Assembly (NCBI RefSeq): GCF_000153165.2
Contig: NC_014472.1
Coordinates: 2,290,001-2,354,000 of the forward strand
DNA from: Maribacter sp. HTCC2170
Lineage (GTDB): Bacteria; Bacteroidota; Bacteroidia; Flavobacteriales; Flavobacteriaceae
Direction: 5' to 3'
Length of the DNA: 64,000 nucleotides
In this document: positions 34,534-43,592 of the stretch, in pieces
Position numbering within the stretch: position 1 is the first letter of the stretch
How the letters are laid out: each line of letters starts with the position of its first letter
The notes under the pieces: model-generated
Databases searched by the model: none
Told to the model about the DNA's origin: nothing
The model's input: the letters and a program-made list of their open reading frames with translations, nothing else
Program-made: the position numbers and the translations under genes

Positions 34534-34564
34534 TTGGTCAGTCGTCTTATGTATGTTAACTTTG
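34534..34564 (+). promoter_or_regulatory. Promoter of the zap operon
   Basis: TTG at 34534-34536, a 20-bp spacer and TAACTTTG at 34557-34564 match the Bacteroidota consensus TTG-N(17-23)-TAnnTTTG in full. Transcription would begin near 34571, about 17 nt before the start at 34588. Confidence 0.65.
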
Positions 34565-34587
34565 TGTAATACGCATTGAGTTTGTAT

Positions 34588-34878
34588 ATGAGTGAATTGG
34601 TTAAAATTGTTGATTCCCTAGAAAACAAGATTAGCAAGTTGTTGCATAAGTTGGAATTATTGCAACAGGCTAATCAAAAGTTGGAAGAGGAATTGGTTTC
34701 AACAAGAAACGACAAGGATTTAACTTCAAAAACGGTTTCTGAATGGGAACAGAAGTACAATTCGCTTAAGCTTGCAAATTCTATGCTTGGCAGTAATACA
34801 AATAAAACAGAAGCTAAGCTTAAAATAAATACATTGATTAGGGAGTTGGACCATTGCATTGGGCAACTCGCCGAATAA
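34588..34878 (+). CDS. Coiled-coil protein upstream of zapA
   Basis: 96 residues from the ATG at 34588 (a TTG at 34576 is less likely). The whole protein is a predicted coiled coil: LVKIVDSLENKISKLLHKLELLQQANQKLEEELV and further heptads. This small protein sits just before zapA in Flavobacteria and is comparable in form to ZapB, but I see no sequence identity to confirm that. It overlaps an alternative upstream start of zapA. A role in Z-ring assembly is an inference from position. Confidence 0.8.
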   Translation: MSELVKIVDSLENKISKLLHKLELLQQANQKLEEELVSTRNDKDLTSKTVSEWEQKYNSLKLANSMLGSNTNKTEAKLKINTLIRELDHCIGQLAE

Positions 34879-34891
34879 TGTTCAGAACAAT

Positions 34892-35188
34892 ATGTCAGAA
34901 AAGCTCAAAATAAAGCTTTCTATCGCCGATAGGGTATACCCATTGACGATTGATCCCAGCCAAGAGGAAGGGCTTAGGAAAGCAGCAAAAAATATAGAGC
35001 AATTGGCAAAAAAATTTGAGCAGAATTATGCCGTTAGGGATAAACAGGATGTGCTCGCAATGTGCGCACTACAGTTTGCCTCTAAAATAGAACAAAAAGG
35101 CATTGATCAATCAGAAGGAACCCATGAAGCCACAGATCGCTTGCGAGCATTGGACGAGTTGGTAAATTCAAAGCTTGGTATTAAATAA
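34892..35188 (+). CDS. zapA: Cell division protein ZapA
   Basis: 98 residues from the ATG at 34892, the start that fits the family (MSEKLKIKLSIADRVYPLTIDPSQEEGLRKAA); a TTG at 34859 is in frame but would overlap the coiled-coil gene. The globular head (~1-45) and the C-terminal helix (ALQFASKIEQKG.., tail) match ZapA, which cross-links FtsZ filaments. It lies 13 bp after the preceding coiled-coil gene, and a 6S RNA gene follows, as in many bacteria. Confidence 0.92.
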   Translation: MSEKLKIKLSIADRVYPLTIDPSQEEGLRKAAKNIEQLAKKFEQNYAVRDKQDVLAMCALQFASKIEQKGIDQSEGTHEATDRLRALDELVNSKLGIK

Positions 35189-35212
35189 GTTCTTTTAAAT
35201 AACAATAAGTTA

Positions 35213-35381
35213 CTGCCCACATTGGTATTATCTTTTGACGAACTCAACATTAATTTGTTTAAAAAGGGTGAGTTTAGATTGTAAAAGCAGGCCTTCTCGA
35301 TAAAGGATCCTTGATCAGTCTGGTAACCCTAAACCTGTTTTCTGGAGTTTGTACAAAACTTCTCCAATGTGGGCTTTTTTT
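35213..35381 (+). ncRNA. ssrS: 6S RNA (flavobacterial type)
   Basis: The zapA-rny interval folds into a long rod. GCCCACATTGG (35215-35225) pairs perfectly with CCAATGTGGGC (35363-35373); further in, ACGAACTC (35238-35245) pairs with GAGTTTGT (35345-35352), with TTG/CAA (35235-35237 / 35354-35356) next to it across a small bulge. GTTTAG (35272-35277) pairs with CTAAAC (35329-35334). A T-run (35374-35381) closes it. Length ~168 nt, a long closing stem, a large central bubble and the place behind zapA are what is known for 6S RNA, which sequesters RNA polymerase. Ends are estimated from the stem and T-run. Confidence 0.8.
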
Positions 35382-35399
35382 ATACTAAATTTTGAAATT

Positions 35400-36968
35400 A
35401 TGGACAGTACCACACTTATATTAGTCGGAATCGCGGGCCTTGTTATAGGATTTGTGATTGCCAAGTTTATGGAAAAAGGCAAAGCATCTAAGACCATTAC
35501 AAATGCGAAAAAAGATGCAAATTCTATTTTAAAAGAAGCTAAGACTGAAGGCGAGAATATCAAGAAAGATAAAATCTTTCAAGCCAAGGAAAAATTTTTG
35601 GAGCTCAAGGCCGAACATGAGAAAGTAATAATAAATAAGAACAAGAAAATGTCCGAGGCTGAAAAGCGTACAAGGGATAAAGAATCACAGATAAGTAATG
35701 AACTGTCCAAAAACAAAAAACTGAACAATCAGTTAGAGGGTAAACTAAAAGACGTTGCCCATAAAGAGGACTATTATGACAAAAAACATACTGAACTTGA
35801 AAAGCTGCATAAAAACCAAGTACAGCAGCTAGAAGTGATTTCAGGATTATCGGCAGAAGACGCGAAGAGCCAGTTAATGGAATCATTGAAAGAGACAGCC
35901 AAGACTGATGCTATGGCCTATTTGCAAACGACAATGGAAGAGGCAAAGCTAACAGCACAGCAGGAAGCTAGAAAAGTTGTTATAAATACAATTCAACGAA
36001 TAGGTACTGAGGAAGCAGTTGAGAACTGCGTTTCTGTATTCAATTTGGAATCTGACGATGTTAAAGGAAGGATTATTGGTCGTGAGGGTAGAAATATCCG
36101 GGCCATAGAAGCTGCAACTGGGGTTGAGATAATTGTTGACGATACACCAGAGGCCATTATACTTTCCTGCTTTGATTCTGTACGTAGGGAAATTGCTAGG
36201 TTATCATTGCATAAATTGGTTACAGACGGAAGGATTCATCCAGCGCGTATTGAAGAAATTGTTCGTAAGACGGAAAAACAAATTGAACAGGAGATAGTTG
36301 AAATAGGAAAACGTACGGTGATTGATTTGGGCATTCATGGATTGCATCCCGAATTGATCAAAGCGGTAGGTAGAATGAAATATCGTTCTTCTTATGGGCA
36401 AAACCTATTGCAACACTCAAGAGAGGTGGCCAAACTTTGCGGAGTAATGGCAGCTGAGCTAGGATTGAACCCTAAGTTAGCAAAAAGGGCAGGGCTCTTA
36501 CATGATATTGGTAAAGTGCCTAATACTGAGGCTGAGGTTGAAACTCCACACGCTATTTTAGGTATGCAATGGGCGGAAAAATATGGAGAAAAACCAGATG
36601 TGTGTAATGCCATAGGAGCTCACCACGATGAGGTTGAAATGAAGACATTGATTTCACCGATTATCCAAGTCTGCGATGCAATTAGTGGTGCCAGACCTGG
36701 CGCAAGACGACAGGTACTGGATTCTTATATTCAACGTTTGAAAGATTTGGAAGAAATCGCTTTTGGATTTGGAGGAGTTCAAAAGGCTTACGCTATTCAA
36801 GCAGGAAGAGAATTAAGGGTCATTGTTGAAAGTGAAAAGGTAAGTGACGATAAGGCCGCACAATTATCATTTGAGATCTCACAGAAAATACAAACCGATA
36901 TGACCTATCCCGGACAAGTTAAAGTAACTGTTATTCGAGAGACTCGTTCAGTGAATGTTGCAAAATAA
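35400..36968 (+). CDS. rny: Ribonuclease Y
   Basis: 522 residues from the ATG at 35400, where an N-terminal membrane anchor ([19 protein letters not shown]) begins; a longer frame reaching back to 35349 lies over the 6S RNA terminator and is not used. A long coiled coil (~25-200) follows, then a KH domain with [19 protein letters not shown] (~215-260) and an HD domain with LLHDIGKV (His368, Asp369) and GAHHDEVE. It is a membrane-bound endoribonuclease starting mRNA decay. A strong terminator follows the stop. Confidence 0.95.
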   Translation: MDSTTLILVGIAGLVIGFVIAKFMEKGKASKTITNAKKDANSILKEAKTEGENIKKDKIFQAKEKFLELKAEHEKVIINKNKKMSEAEKRTRDKESQISNELSKNKKLNNQLEGKLKDVAHKEDYYDKKHTELEKLHKNQVQQLEVISGLSAEDAKSQLMESLKETAKTDAMAYLQTTMEEAKLTAQQEARKVVINTIQRIGTEEAVENCVSVFNLESDDVKGRIIGREGRNIRAIEAATGVEIIVDDTPEAIILSCFDSVRREIARLSLHKLVTDGRIHPARIEEIVRKTEKQIEQEIVEIGKRTVIDLGIHGLHPELIKAVGRMKYRSSYGQNLLQHSREVAKLCGVMAAELGLNPKLAKRAGLLHDIGKVPNTEAEVETPHAILGMQWAEKYGEKPDVCNAIGAHHDEVEMKTLISPIIQVCDAISGARPGARRQVLDSYIQRLKDLEEIAFGFGGVQKAYAIQAGRELRVIVESEKVSDDKAAQLSFEISQKIQTDMTYPGQVKVTVIRETRSVNVAK

Positions 36969-36990
36969 TACACTTAATAATGAAGTATAT

Positions 36991-37018
36991 AAAAAGGGGC
37001 CAAACGGCCCCTTTTTAT
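36991..37018 (+). terminator. Rho-independent terminator of rny
   Basis: AAAAAGGGGCC (36991-37001) pairs with GGCCCCTTTTT (37006-37016) around the four-base loop AAAC. A T-run on each strand suggests it works both for rny and for the minus-strand glucan operon that ends at 37040. Confidence 0.9.
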
Positions 37019-37039
37019 TTGGTTGGAATTATCTTGTGA

Positions 37040-40000
37040 CTAATCTAAAACTACTTCAACCTGTATTTGTTCTATAGTGTTGTTTCTTTCAAATATTTGT
37101 CGACTAAGGTCTTCAGTCAAAGTTAGACCGCTAACAATTTCTGTTGAACTGTTAGTATTCACTAGGATTATTTGGTTCTTGACAGAACGTTTATATACCA
37201 CTGGAACTTGACAATAGGTAAAACAGAGGGATTCTTTTTCTACTACAATTTCTTTAGTTTTTTGAAGTACATTATTGTATTTAAAAGTTTTGCCTTTTCT
37301 TAAAAATTCCTCTTTTCTTAAAAGGACTGGTCTAAATTGAAGTTTGCCTTTTTTTACAAAAACCCCCAACTCTCCAAATCTACTCAAAATATCTTCTTTT
37401 ACCTGACCTGTCATGCCTGGTTGCTGAGCGCCTTTACCTGAAGGTGTATGGGAATACGGGTCGGTTGGAAATGCACCGTACAATTCCGGGGATTTATGAA
37501 CACCTATGCCTTCATTTATTTCATAATAATGGTCCAGTAATTTTCCGATTGTTATAGGGTCTTCGTTCTCAGACATGGCTTTTAGGCATATTTCCTGTAC
37601 GGCTAACACTAACTTTGATACCATATGCCAATAGATTGAACCAAGCCCCTCATATCCAAAAAACGTTCCTGATCTACCCGTAAAGGATTTATGGTCGAAA
37701 ACCATTTCAAACACCTCTAACAATTTTTGCCTTTCATTCGTTATTAAAAGGCCGTATTCTTTTTGATCCAGTTGTGATAAGGCATTTATAAGGCTTCCTG
37801 CGTTATTGAAATTCCCATTGAAATGGAAACCTCCAGATTGATCTTTTTCAATTATCTGTTTGTTTTCATCTTCAAGGAGTTTTTTCAATAATTGCGAGTT
37901 TTTGACATCGTCAAGTGGAATATTGTTTTTCTCTTTGAATCTGGTCAGTTCTTTGTTAGGATATAACAAATAACTGTATTGGTCCGTTCTAAATAAAGAA
38001 CTGTTCTTCAACCCATCCAAAAGTTCCAACGCCTCTTCTGAGTTTAAATATCCTGAACTTAGGATTGCAACTTGACCTTCTAACATTTCATTCAAATGGG
38101 ATACAGAAACTTCCTTTTCGTTATCAATGGTCATTAAATTATAAGAATGATACATTTTGTCTCCCCTCTTATTGGCCTTGATTGTATGGTCAAGGAACTT
38201 TTTAGAGATGTTAAAAAAGTGTATTAACTTATTTTTATGTACTACCTTCTTTTTATCTTCGAAACCTTTTTTATAGATAGATGATCTATATGAACTAGCG
38301 GCATTTCCTAAACCATCCAATATAGTTTTTCGATCTTTATTTGTTATTTCGCTATTAAGAACATGTTGGTAGCGATCGAAGGTTGAAACTACATCATTAA
38401 AGAAGGTCGAGAGTTCTACGGAAATAGTTGTCTCTTCTATAGAGTCGTTTGTGACAAGCTCTTCTAAAAAATTGATAAATCTTCTTAAATAATACAAGGT
38501 TACCATAGAAACCCCATTACCAACCAATGCATTGTTTGCATCATTCCATTCAGGCCTTTGGGTGTTTAACCATATCCCGCCTTCAGGAATAAAGTTTGAT
38601 GTTTTGGCTAGGAGAGTAACTAATAGTTTCTCGATTAAATTTACGTAGTAAATTGACTGGTCCTTACTTGTAATCAATGCGCCATCTGCCCCGATTTCCT
38701 TTTTTCTATGAGATAATAGCTCATCCAAATTTGTGTCAAAATCTATAGTGTCTTTCGGGTTATTAAGTGTGTCAGAATAACTCTTTATTTTATATGGGAC
38801 ATTTGCATACACGAATAATTCTTGGTTAAAATAGCTTATCAATTTGTTTGGATAATGATTCTCGATAAACTCCAAGAATTTCAAAAGGTATATAATTTGA
38901 TGATCTCCCCAATACCCAATATAAGACCATGGGTCGTTTTCTTCAATGACTTCCCAATCAAACCCATCTTTGGTGACGCGATAGGGATTATAACCTTCGA
39001 AAGTGGTTGCATTTAAAAATTTATGGATCATACTTTCAATAAACTCTGGATAGGAATGGGCCAAAGCTTCCCAGTTTTGAAAGATATCACGCCAATTGCC
39101 CTCATAGTCAAGAATCTTTGAGCCGTCGATTTCACTTCTGGTGTTTATTGAAAATTTGTTCCAGGGTCTACTTGGGTCACCATGACGTCGACTGAACTTC
39201 AATGGCATATATTCAAAACACAGTCTTTTAAAGTCGACATCTTCGTTTTGTTTGATTAATTCTTTTAATTCAGGCAGTGTAAATATATTAGGAAGGTTAC
39301 TTACTAATTGTGATTGTCTTTTCGCTACTTGTTTATTGGCCTTGACGATATATTTGGTGAAATCTACTTTCTCTATTTGATAGTTATTATCGAATATTCC
39401 ACCCCTCATTATGTTGAAAAGCGTGTTTGAAAAGTGCCTTGTGTTTCTTTGTTTATCGGCCGACAATTGCTGCCCGTCAGCTGCATCTGTCAATTCCAAT
39501 AGATGGTTTGTTCCACTATCAATATCACGCTGAACAAGTTCTATGGGCTTCTTTTCGGTTTTTATTATCTCTGAAATTTCAGAGATGGCAGAAATTGTTT
39601 GATTTACATTGGCTATGATCAGCCAGTTTTTATTTGAACCAGACCCTAATTGTAATTCTGTCTTTATAAAATAAGCTCCCTTTTCTGCTTTTATGTCAAT
39701 TTCTGATTCAATGGGCTTACCTCTTCTAAAAGCATTTAATTGTAAAGAGGAGATTAAAAATTCCTGAACGTTAATTCCGGCAGACCAAGCAATAGTAGAT
39801 TTCAGAGCTTCACTGGGTTCGGCCTTATCTACAATAATTGCGCTTAGGGCATAAATTCCGACGCCAGAATCTATTTCCAATTCATTTTTCTTATATGCAT
39901 CTACCAAATTGCTTCTTGTGTTTTGCATTTCGGTTGTAACACCATAAGGTAAAATGTTCTGGATACCATCAATAATAGTAGCATTTATCTGTCCGCTGGA

Positions 40001-40504
40001 ATTATTTATTAAAGAAGACTTTTTTACAAATCCGAATTTGTTGCTAGAATTCCATTGATATCTAAATGTGAGTCCTAAATCTTTGTTTAATTCCTCAAAA
40101 ATCACCTTATTGCCATAACTGTTCTTGTAAAGGTTTCGGGTGATTTTATAAATACCAGCATATTTATCCGAGAAGGGTTCCCATAGATAGGACTTGTTTT
40201 CTTTATGAATTTGTAAAATTGTTTTACTACCGGTGATTTCAGCTGATTCAGTAATCTTGTCATCCGTATAATATGGGAAAAGAGCGTGATCACTATCCTT
40301 TCTGCCTGCCGTTAAACCTCCATTACTGGATAAGAACATCCAGTGATTGGAATCACTGACTATGCTCATAAAAAAGGGCCTCATTGCATCGCTGTTAGTA
40401 ATCTTATAATAGTTTTCTCCATCCAGGTTTATTAGTTCCCCAGTTACTTTCAACTCTTTGAAAGAAGAAGTTTTGTCACCTATATATATTGGGCTTTTGC
40501 GCAT
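37040..40504 (-). CDS. Beta-1,3-glucan phosphorylase-like protein (GH149/GH161 type)
   Basis: 1154 residues, no signal peptide, so cytoplasmic. The layout fits GH94-related inverting phosphorylases: an N-terminal beta-sandwich region with FFMSIVSDSNHWMFLSSNGG, a large (alpha/alpha)6 section, and the signature HGDPSRPWNKFSI and PEWNDANNALVG. In this last motif Asp655 stands where the WND aspartate is the general acid in GH94. The length, near 1100-1150, points to GH149, described from Euglena and Bacteroidota and acting on beta-1,3-oligoglucans with phosphate to give glucose-1-phosphate; GH161 is the alternative. It is the last gene of the glucan locus. I judge this from motif memory, without alignment. 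Confidence 0.68.
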   Translation of the reverse strand: MRKSPIYIGDKTSSFKELKVTGELINLDGENYYKITNSDAMRPFFMSIVSDSNHWMFLSSNGGLTAGRKDSDHALFPYYTDDKITESAEITGSKTILQIHKENKSYLWEPFSDKYAGIYKITRNLYKNSYGNKVIFEELNKDLGLTFRYQWNSSNKFGFVKKSSLINNSSGQINATIIDGIQNILPYGVTTEMQNTRSNLVDAYKKNELEIDSGVGIYALSAIIVDKAEPSEALKSTIAWSAGINVQEFLISSLQLNAFRRGKPIESEIDIKAEKGAYFIKTELQLGSGSNKNWLIIANVNQTISAISEISEIIKTEKKPIELVQRDIDSGTNHLLELTDAADGQQLSADKQRNTRHFSNTLFNIMRGGIFDNNYQIEKVDFTKYIVKANKQVAKRQSQLVSNLPNIFTLPELKELIKQNEDVDFKRLCFEYMPLKFSRRHGDPSRPWNKFSINTRSEIDGSKILDYEGNWRDIFQNWEALAHSYPEFIESMIHKFLNATTFEGYNPYRVTKDGFDWEVIEENDPWSYIGYWGDHQIIYLLKFLEFIENHYPNKLISYFNQELFVYANVPYKIKSYSDTLNNPKDTIDFDTNLDELLSHRKKEIGADGALITSKDQSIYYVNLIEKLLVTLLAKTSNFIPEGGIWLNTQRPEWNDANNALVGNGVSMVTLYYLRRFINFLEELVTNDSIEETTISVELSTFFNDVVSTFDRYQHVLNSEITNKDRKTILDGLGNAASSYRSSIYKKGFEDKKKVVHKNKLIHFFNISKKFLDHTIKANKRGDKMYHSYNLMTIDNEKEVSVSHLNEMLEGQVAILSSGYLNSEEALELLDGLKNSSLFRTDQYSYLLYPNKELTRFKEKNNIPLDDVKNSQLLKKLLEDENKQIIEKDQSGGFHFNGNFNNAGSLINALSQLDQKEYGLLITNERQKLLEVFEMVFDHKSFTGRSGTFFGYEGLGSIYWHMVSKLVLAVQEICLKAMSENEDPITIGKLLDHYYEINEGIGVHKSPELYGAFPTDPYSHTPSGKGAQQPGMTGQVKEDILSRFGELGVFVKKGKLQFRPVLLRKEEFLRKGKTFKYNNVLQKTKEIVVEKESLCFTYCQVPVVYKRSVKNQIILVNTNSSTEIVSGLTLTEDLSRQIFERNNTIEQIQVEVVLD

Positions 40505-40586
40505 ACGTTTCTAATAATTTAAAATAAAAACCTCAATAAAAAAGGGTGTATTTTTAAAGAGGTCTTTTGTTGTATTTATGTTTTTG

Positions 40587-41906
40587 TTATTTCACCATAA
40601 AAGGAATATTGGCCGTGGCAGAATGATCGGCACCATCATTGGCATAAATAAATAATCTATATGCCCCACTTTTAGGAGTTTTAAAAGATAGCTCGCCATC
40701 TTTTTGGCTTACAATTTTTATTTTCAATGCTTCTGGGCGTTCTTCATGATCTCCACCATCTTTAAGGTCAGTACTTTCCGGTAAGATTTCCCATGTATAA
40801 TTAATTGCATCATTTTCAAAATCCTTTATTTTCACTAATGCGTTCGCGATTTCGTTAGATTTTAGTTCAATATTGTCGTAAGCAGTTTTATTATTCAGCG
40901 AATAGGATTCTATTTGCGGGGTCCTATTTTTTGGCCATTCATCATTCCATATATAATGCATAACATCAACCGATTCTGTCTCCTTGCCATCTTCCAAGAA
41001 AATCCCATACCAAGTCGGCGTACGTTCTTGTTTGTTGCCCCATAAAAACACATAGGAACCGATACATTGCAGTGAATCGGCTTCTATACCACCTTTAAAG
41101 CGTTTCATATAATTTGCGGCTTTGACTGTGCTATTGTCCTCAATAGGTGCTCCCCATGAGGTGGTGGGAACCTCCCAATGACCAGTAGCACCCCATTCAG
41201 TAACCATGTAGGCTCCTTCCCAACCAAATTCCCGAACCAATTTGGGGAGATTTGGAAGATCACCATACATCTGAACCGCAAGAATATCCAAGTCAGAACA
41301 TCTTTCTTTTATCAGCGTTACCTCTTTTTGAGCTATACCCGCCAAACTAGTTGTCGTCAAATGATTAGGATCTACTTCATGTATCATTTTTGAAATATTG
41401 TTCACAGCATCCCAAACTTTTGGATTGGAATAATGTAAGTTGAGTTCATTGCCAATTCCCCAAATGAGTAAAGCCGGGTGGTCTTTTAATTCTAGAACCT
41501 GTTCTTTTATTTCACTTAATTGTTTAGCTACTGCTTTTTCATCATTGTAATCAAAACCATGTCTTTCGCGTGCTACTTCAATGCCCATTGTCACCATTAA
41601 GCCATTTTCATGGGCTTCATCCAATACTTCTTTGGCAGATCTTTCACCATTTTCGGTACGCCAAGTTCTAAAAGAGTTTGCATTGTGTTGGGAAAGTTTT
41701 GAAATATCGCCAAATTCAAGACCGGCACCATCTATATAAAACTCTTTGTTGTTAACTAATAGTTGAAATTTGCCGTTTGAATTTTTGAGTTCAACTTTCG
41801 CGGGCCCTGGTTTTGATGCTGAGTTTTGATCTACTGGATTATTTGAGGCCTTTTCTTTACAGGAAAAGAGAACCAAAAATGACATTATTACTAACAGTCT
41901 ATTCAT
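40587..41906 (-). CDS. Clan GH-A glycoside hydrolase lipoprotein (GH2-TIM-barrel-like)
   Basis: 439 residues with a lipoprotein signal ending at Cys16 (LVLFSCKEK). The (beta/alpha)8 barrel carries the acid/base Glu154 in IWGIGNELNLH and the nucleophile Glu237 in MVTEWGATG, 83 residues apart as expected for clan GH-A. Residues ~330-439 form a beta-sandwich ending IPFMVK. Annotation of such proteins is often 'glycoside hydrolase family 2 TIM barrel'; GH17, GH158 or GH5-type beta-1,3-glucanases are related possibilities. Its lipid anchor and the neighbours GH16, MFS and phosphorylase suggest it trims beta-glucan oligosaccharides in the periplasm or at the surface. Family left open. Confidence 0.8.
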   Translation of the reverse strand: MNRLLVIMSFLVLFSCKEKASNNPVDQNSASKPGPAKVELKNSNGKFQLLVNNKEFYIDGAGLEFGDISKLSQHNANSFRTWRTENGERSAKEVLDEAHENGLMVTMGIEVARERHGFDYNDEKAVAKQLSEIKEQVLELKDHPALLIWGIGNELNLHYSNPKVWDAVNNISKMIHEVDPNHLTTTSLAGIAQKEVTLIKERCSDLDILAVQMYGDLPNLPKLVREFGWEGAYMVTEWGATGHWEVPTTSWGAPIEDNSTVKAANYMKRFKGGIEADSLQCIGSYVFLWGNKQERTPTWYGIFLEDGKETESVDVMHYIWNDEWPKNRTPQIESYSLNNKTAYDNIELKSNEIANALVKIKDFENDAINYTWEILPESTDLKDGGDHEERPEALKIKIVSQKDGELSFKTPKSGAYRLFIYANDGADHSATANIPFMVK

Positions 41907-41913
41907 TTGAAAT

Positions 41914-43455
41914 TTATTTTCTGATTAATAGCTCTTCGACTTCTTCTAGTGTTTTCCCTTTTGTTTCAATCACGAATTTGTAGACAAAGATGATGGCGCA
42001 GAACGAAAGTAAGGCATAAATTGCAAAGGTTGTTGTTGGTCCTAAATTTGATAGCTCCCAAGGAAAAACCTGTGTTACAGAAAAACTGACCAATGAATTA
42101 AAAAAACCAACCACCGAAATAGCTATACCTTTAATTTTACTTGGAAACACTTCTGAAATTAACGTCCACATTACTGGTCCCAAAGAAATTGCAAAAGAGG
42201 CAACATAGAGTAAAATGGCTATAAGAACTAGAGTTGCGTTGATTTTTATGGTATTTGTAATCTCATTTCTTTTAAATTCCAAGAACTGATCTGCGTTTAG
42301 TTTGGTTTCAACTTCTGCAAAAAGAGCAGCTTGCCCATCAAAAGATTTTCCACTAAGATCAGTTAAAGCATTTTTGATTTCGTTATTACTTATCTTATTT
42401 AATGTGTTTTCGTTGAGGTCATAGGTGGCATTGTTAAAGGCAAATGCAGCCATAAGTAAAGCTATGGTCATAAAGGTCGTACCTATAAGTAAAAGCGGTT
42501 TTCTCCCTAATTTGTCTATTAACCAAATGGCAACTAAGGTGAAAACTAAATTTGTGAGACCAACAACTATTGCCTGAAGAAAAGAAGAATCAGTACTTCC
42601 TCCTGCTTGTTCAAAAATAGTTGGGGCATAATAAAAAACTGCATTGATGCCCGTAATCTGTTGAAAAAATGCTATGCCTAAGGCAATGATCATTATAGTG
42701 GCATATTTACTTTTAAAAATATCTGAGAATTTACCTTTTTCTTCTTTTTTAGCAATTCCTCTTTGAATTTCAGCTATTGTTAACTCAGCATATTCTTCAC
42801 CCCCAATTTTTTGAAGAATTTTCCGTGCCAATTTGATTTTATTCAATTTTAAGATTAACCATCTAGGGCTTTTAGGAACGGTCCAAAGGGCCAAAAAGTA
42901 AATTAACGCTGGAATGGCTTCGACACCTAACATCCACCTCCAACTTTCGCCATCCATGTTTACCAAGAAATAATTTGAAAAGTATGCAACTGAAATACCA
43001 ATAACGATATTTAATTGATTGAAAGAGACTAAACTACCTCTCAATTTGGGAGGCGCAATTTCGGCAATATAGATTGGAGCAATTAATATGGCTCCACCTA
43101 TGCCTATACCTCCAATAATTCTGGCAATAATAAACTCGGTATAACCTGTTGCGAATGCCGACCAAGAAGCTGAAATTGTAAACAGGGCAGCTACAATAAT
43201 TAGCACACTTTTTCTCCCAAATTTATCTGCCAAAGGGCCAGCGACCAAATTACCGGCCATGGCCCCAAAAACAACACAACCCACAGAAAAGCCTAACATC
43301 CATTCAGTCATTTCAAAGTAAATCGTGATTCCTTTAACAGCACCAGAGATTACGGCACTATCAAAACCTAATAAAAACCCGCCCAATGCGACTATTAAGC
43401 TTATGAGTATGGTATAAGATTTATTCATTTTAATTACTTCTTCGGGTTGTTCCAT
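41914..43455 (-). CDS. Sugar porter-family MFS transporter
   Basis: 513 residues (another ATG is at 43428, after nine hydrophilic residues). Twelve membrane helices with sugar-porter motifs: GFLLGFDSAVISGA, DKFGRKSVLI, PKSPRWLI, QQITGINAVFYYAPTIFEQAG, DKLGRKPLLLIG and the closing ETKGKTLEEVEELL. An extra ~60 residues lie between helices 9 and 10 (YDLNENTLNKISNNEIK onward). It imports sugars across the inner membrane, usually by proton symport. The gene starts 137 bp after GH16 and is followed 7 bp later by the GH-A lipoprotein gene. In this locus glucose or short beta-glucan oligosaccharides are the likely ligand. Confidence 0.93.
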   Translation of the reverse strand: MEQPEEVIKMNKSYTILISLIVALGGFLLGFDSAVISGAVKGITIYFEMTEWMLGFSVGCVVFGAMAGNLVAGPLADKFGRKSVLIIVAALFTISASWSAFATGYTEFIIARIIGGIGIGGAILIAPIYIAEIAPPKLRGSLVSFNQLNIVIGISVAYFSNYFLVNMDGESWRWMLGVEAIPALIYFLALWTVPKSPRWLILKLNKIKLARKILQKIGGEEYAELTIAEIQRGIAKKEEKGKFSDIFKSKYATIMIIALGIAFFQQITGINAVFYYAPTIFEQAGGSTDSSFLQAIVVGLTNLVFTLVAIWLIDKLGRKPLLLIGTTFMTIALLMAAFAFNNATYDLNENTLNKISNNEIKNALTDLSGKSFDGQAALFAEVETKLNADQFLEFKRNEITNTIKINATLVLIAILLYVASFAISLGPVMWTLISEVFPSKIKGIAISVVGFFNSLVSFSVTQVFPWELSNLGPTTTFAIYALLSFCAIIFVYKFVIETKGKTLEEVEELLIRK

Positions 43456-43592
43456 GATATGGTTTTAGTTGAATTATTAAAGTCTGGCTGTTATTTATTA
43501 GAGTTTTTGGTATGAATTAAATATAGGTATTAAAACAAAAAGATCAATAGAATTCAAAAGGCTTTTTTACTTCAAAATGTGCTACCCATTAT

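Noticed and set aside
35349-35399. Longer N-terminus of RNase Y
   Set aside because: The extra 17 codons lie over the 3' arm and T-run of the 6S RNA and would precede the normal membrane anchor with an unrelated peptide.
37040-40504. GH94 cellobiose phosphorylase as the name for the 1154-residue protein
   Set aside because: GH94 single-domain members are ~800 residues; length and motif context fit GH149/GH161 better, and the locus points to beta-1,3-glucan rather than cellobiose.
40520-40560. ACCTC/GAGGT stem between the GH-A and phosphorylase genes
   Set aside because: A five-base stem with a loop of more than 20 bases in AT-rich DNA; could be chance.
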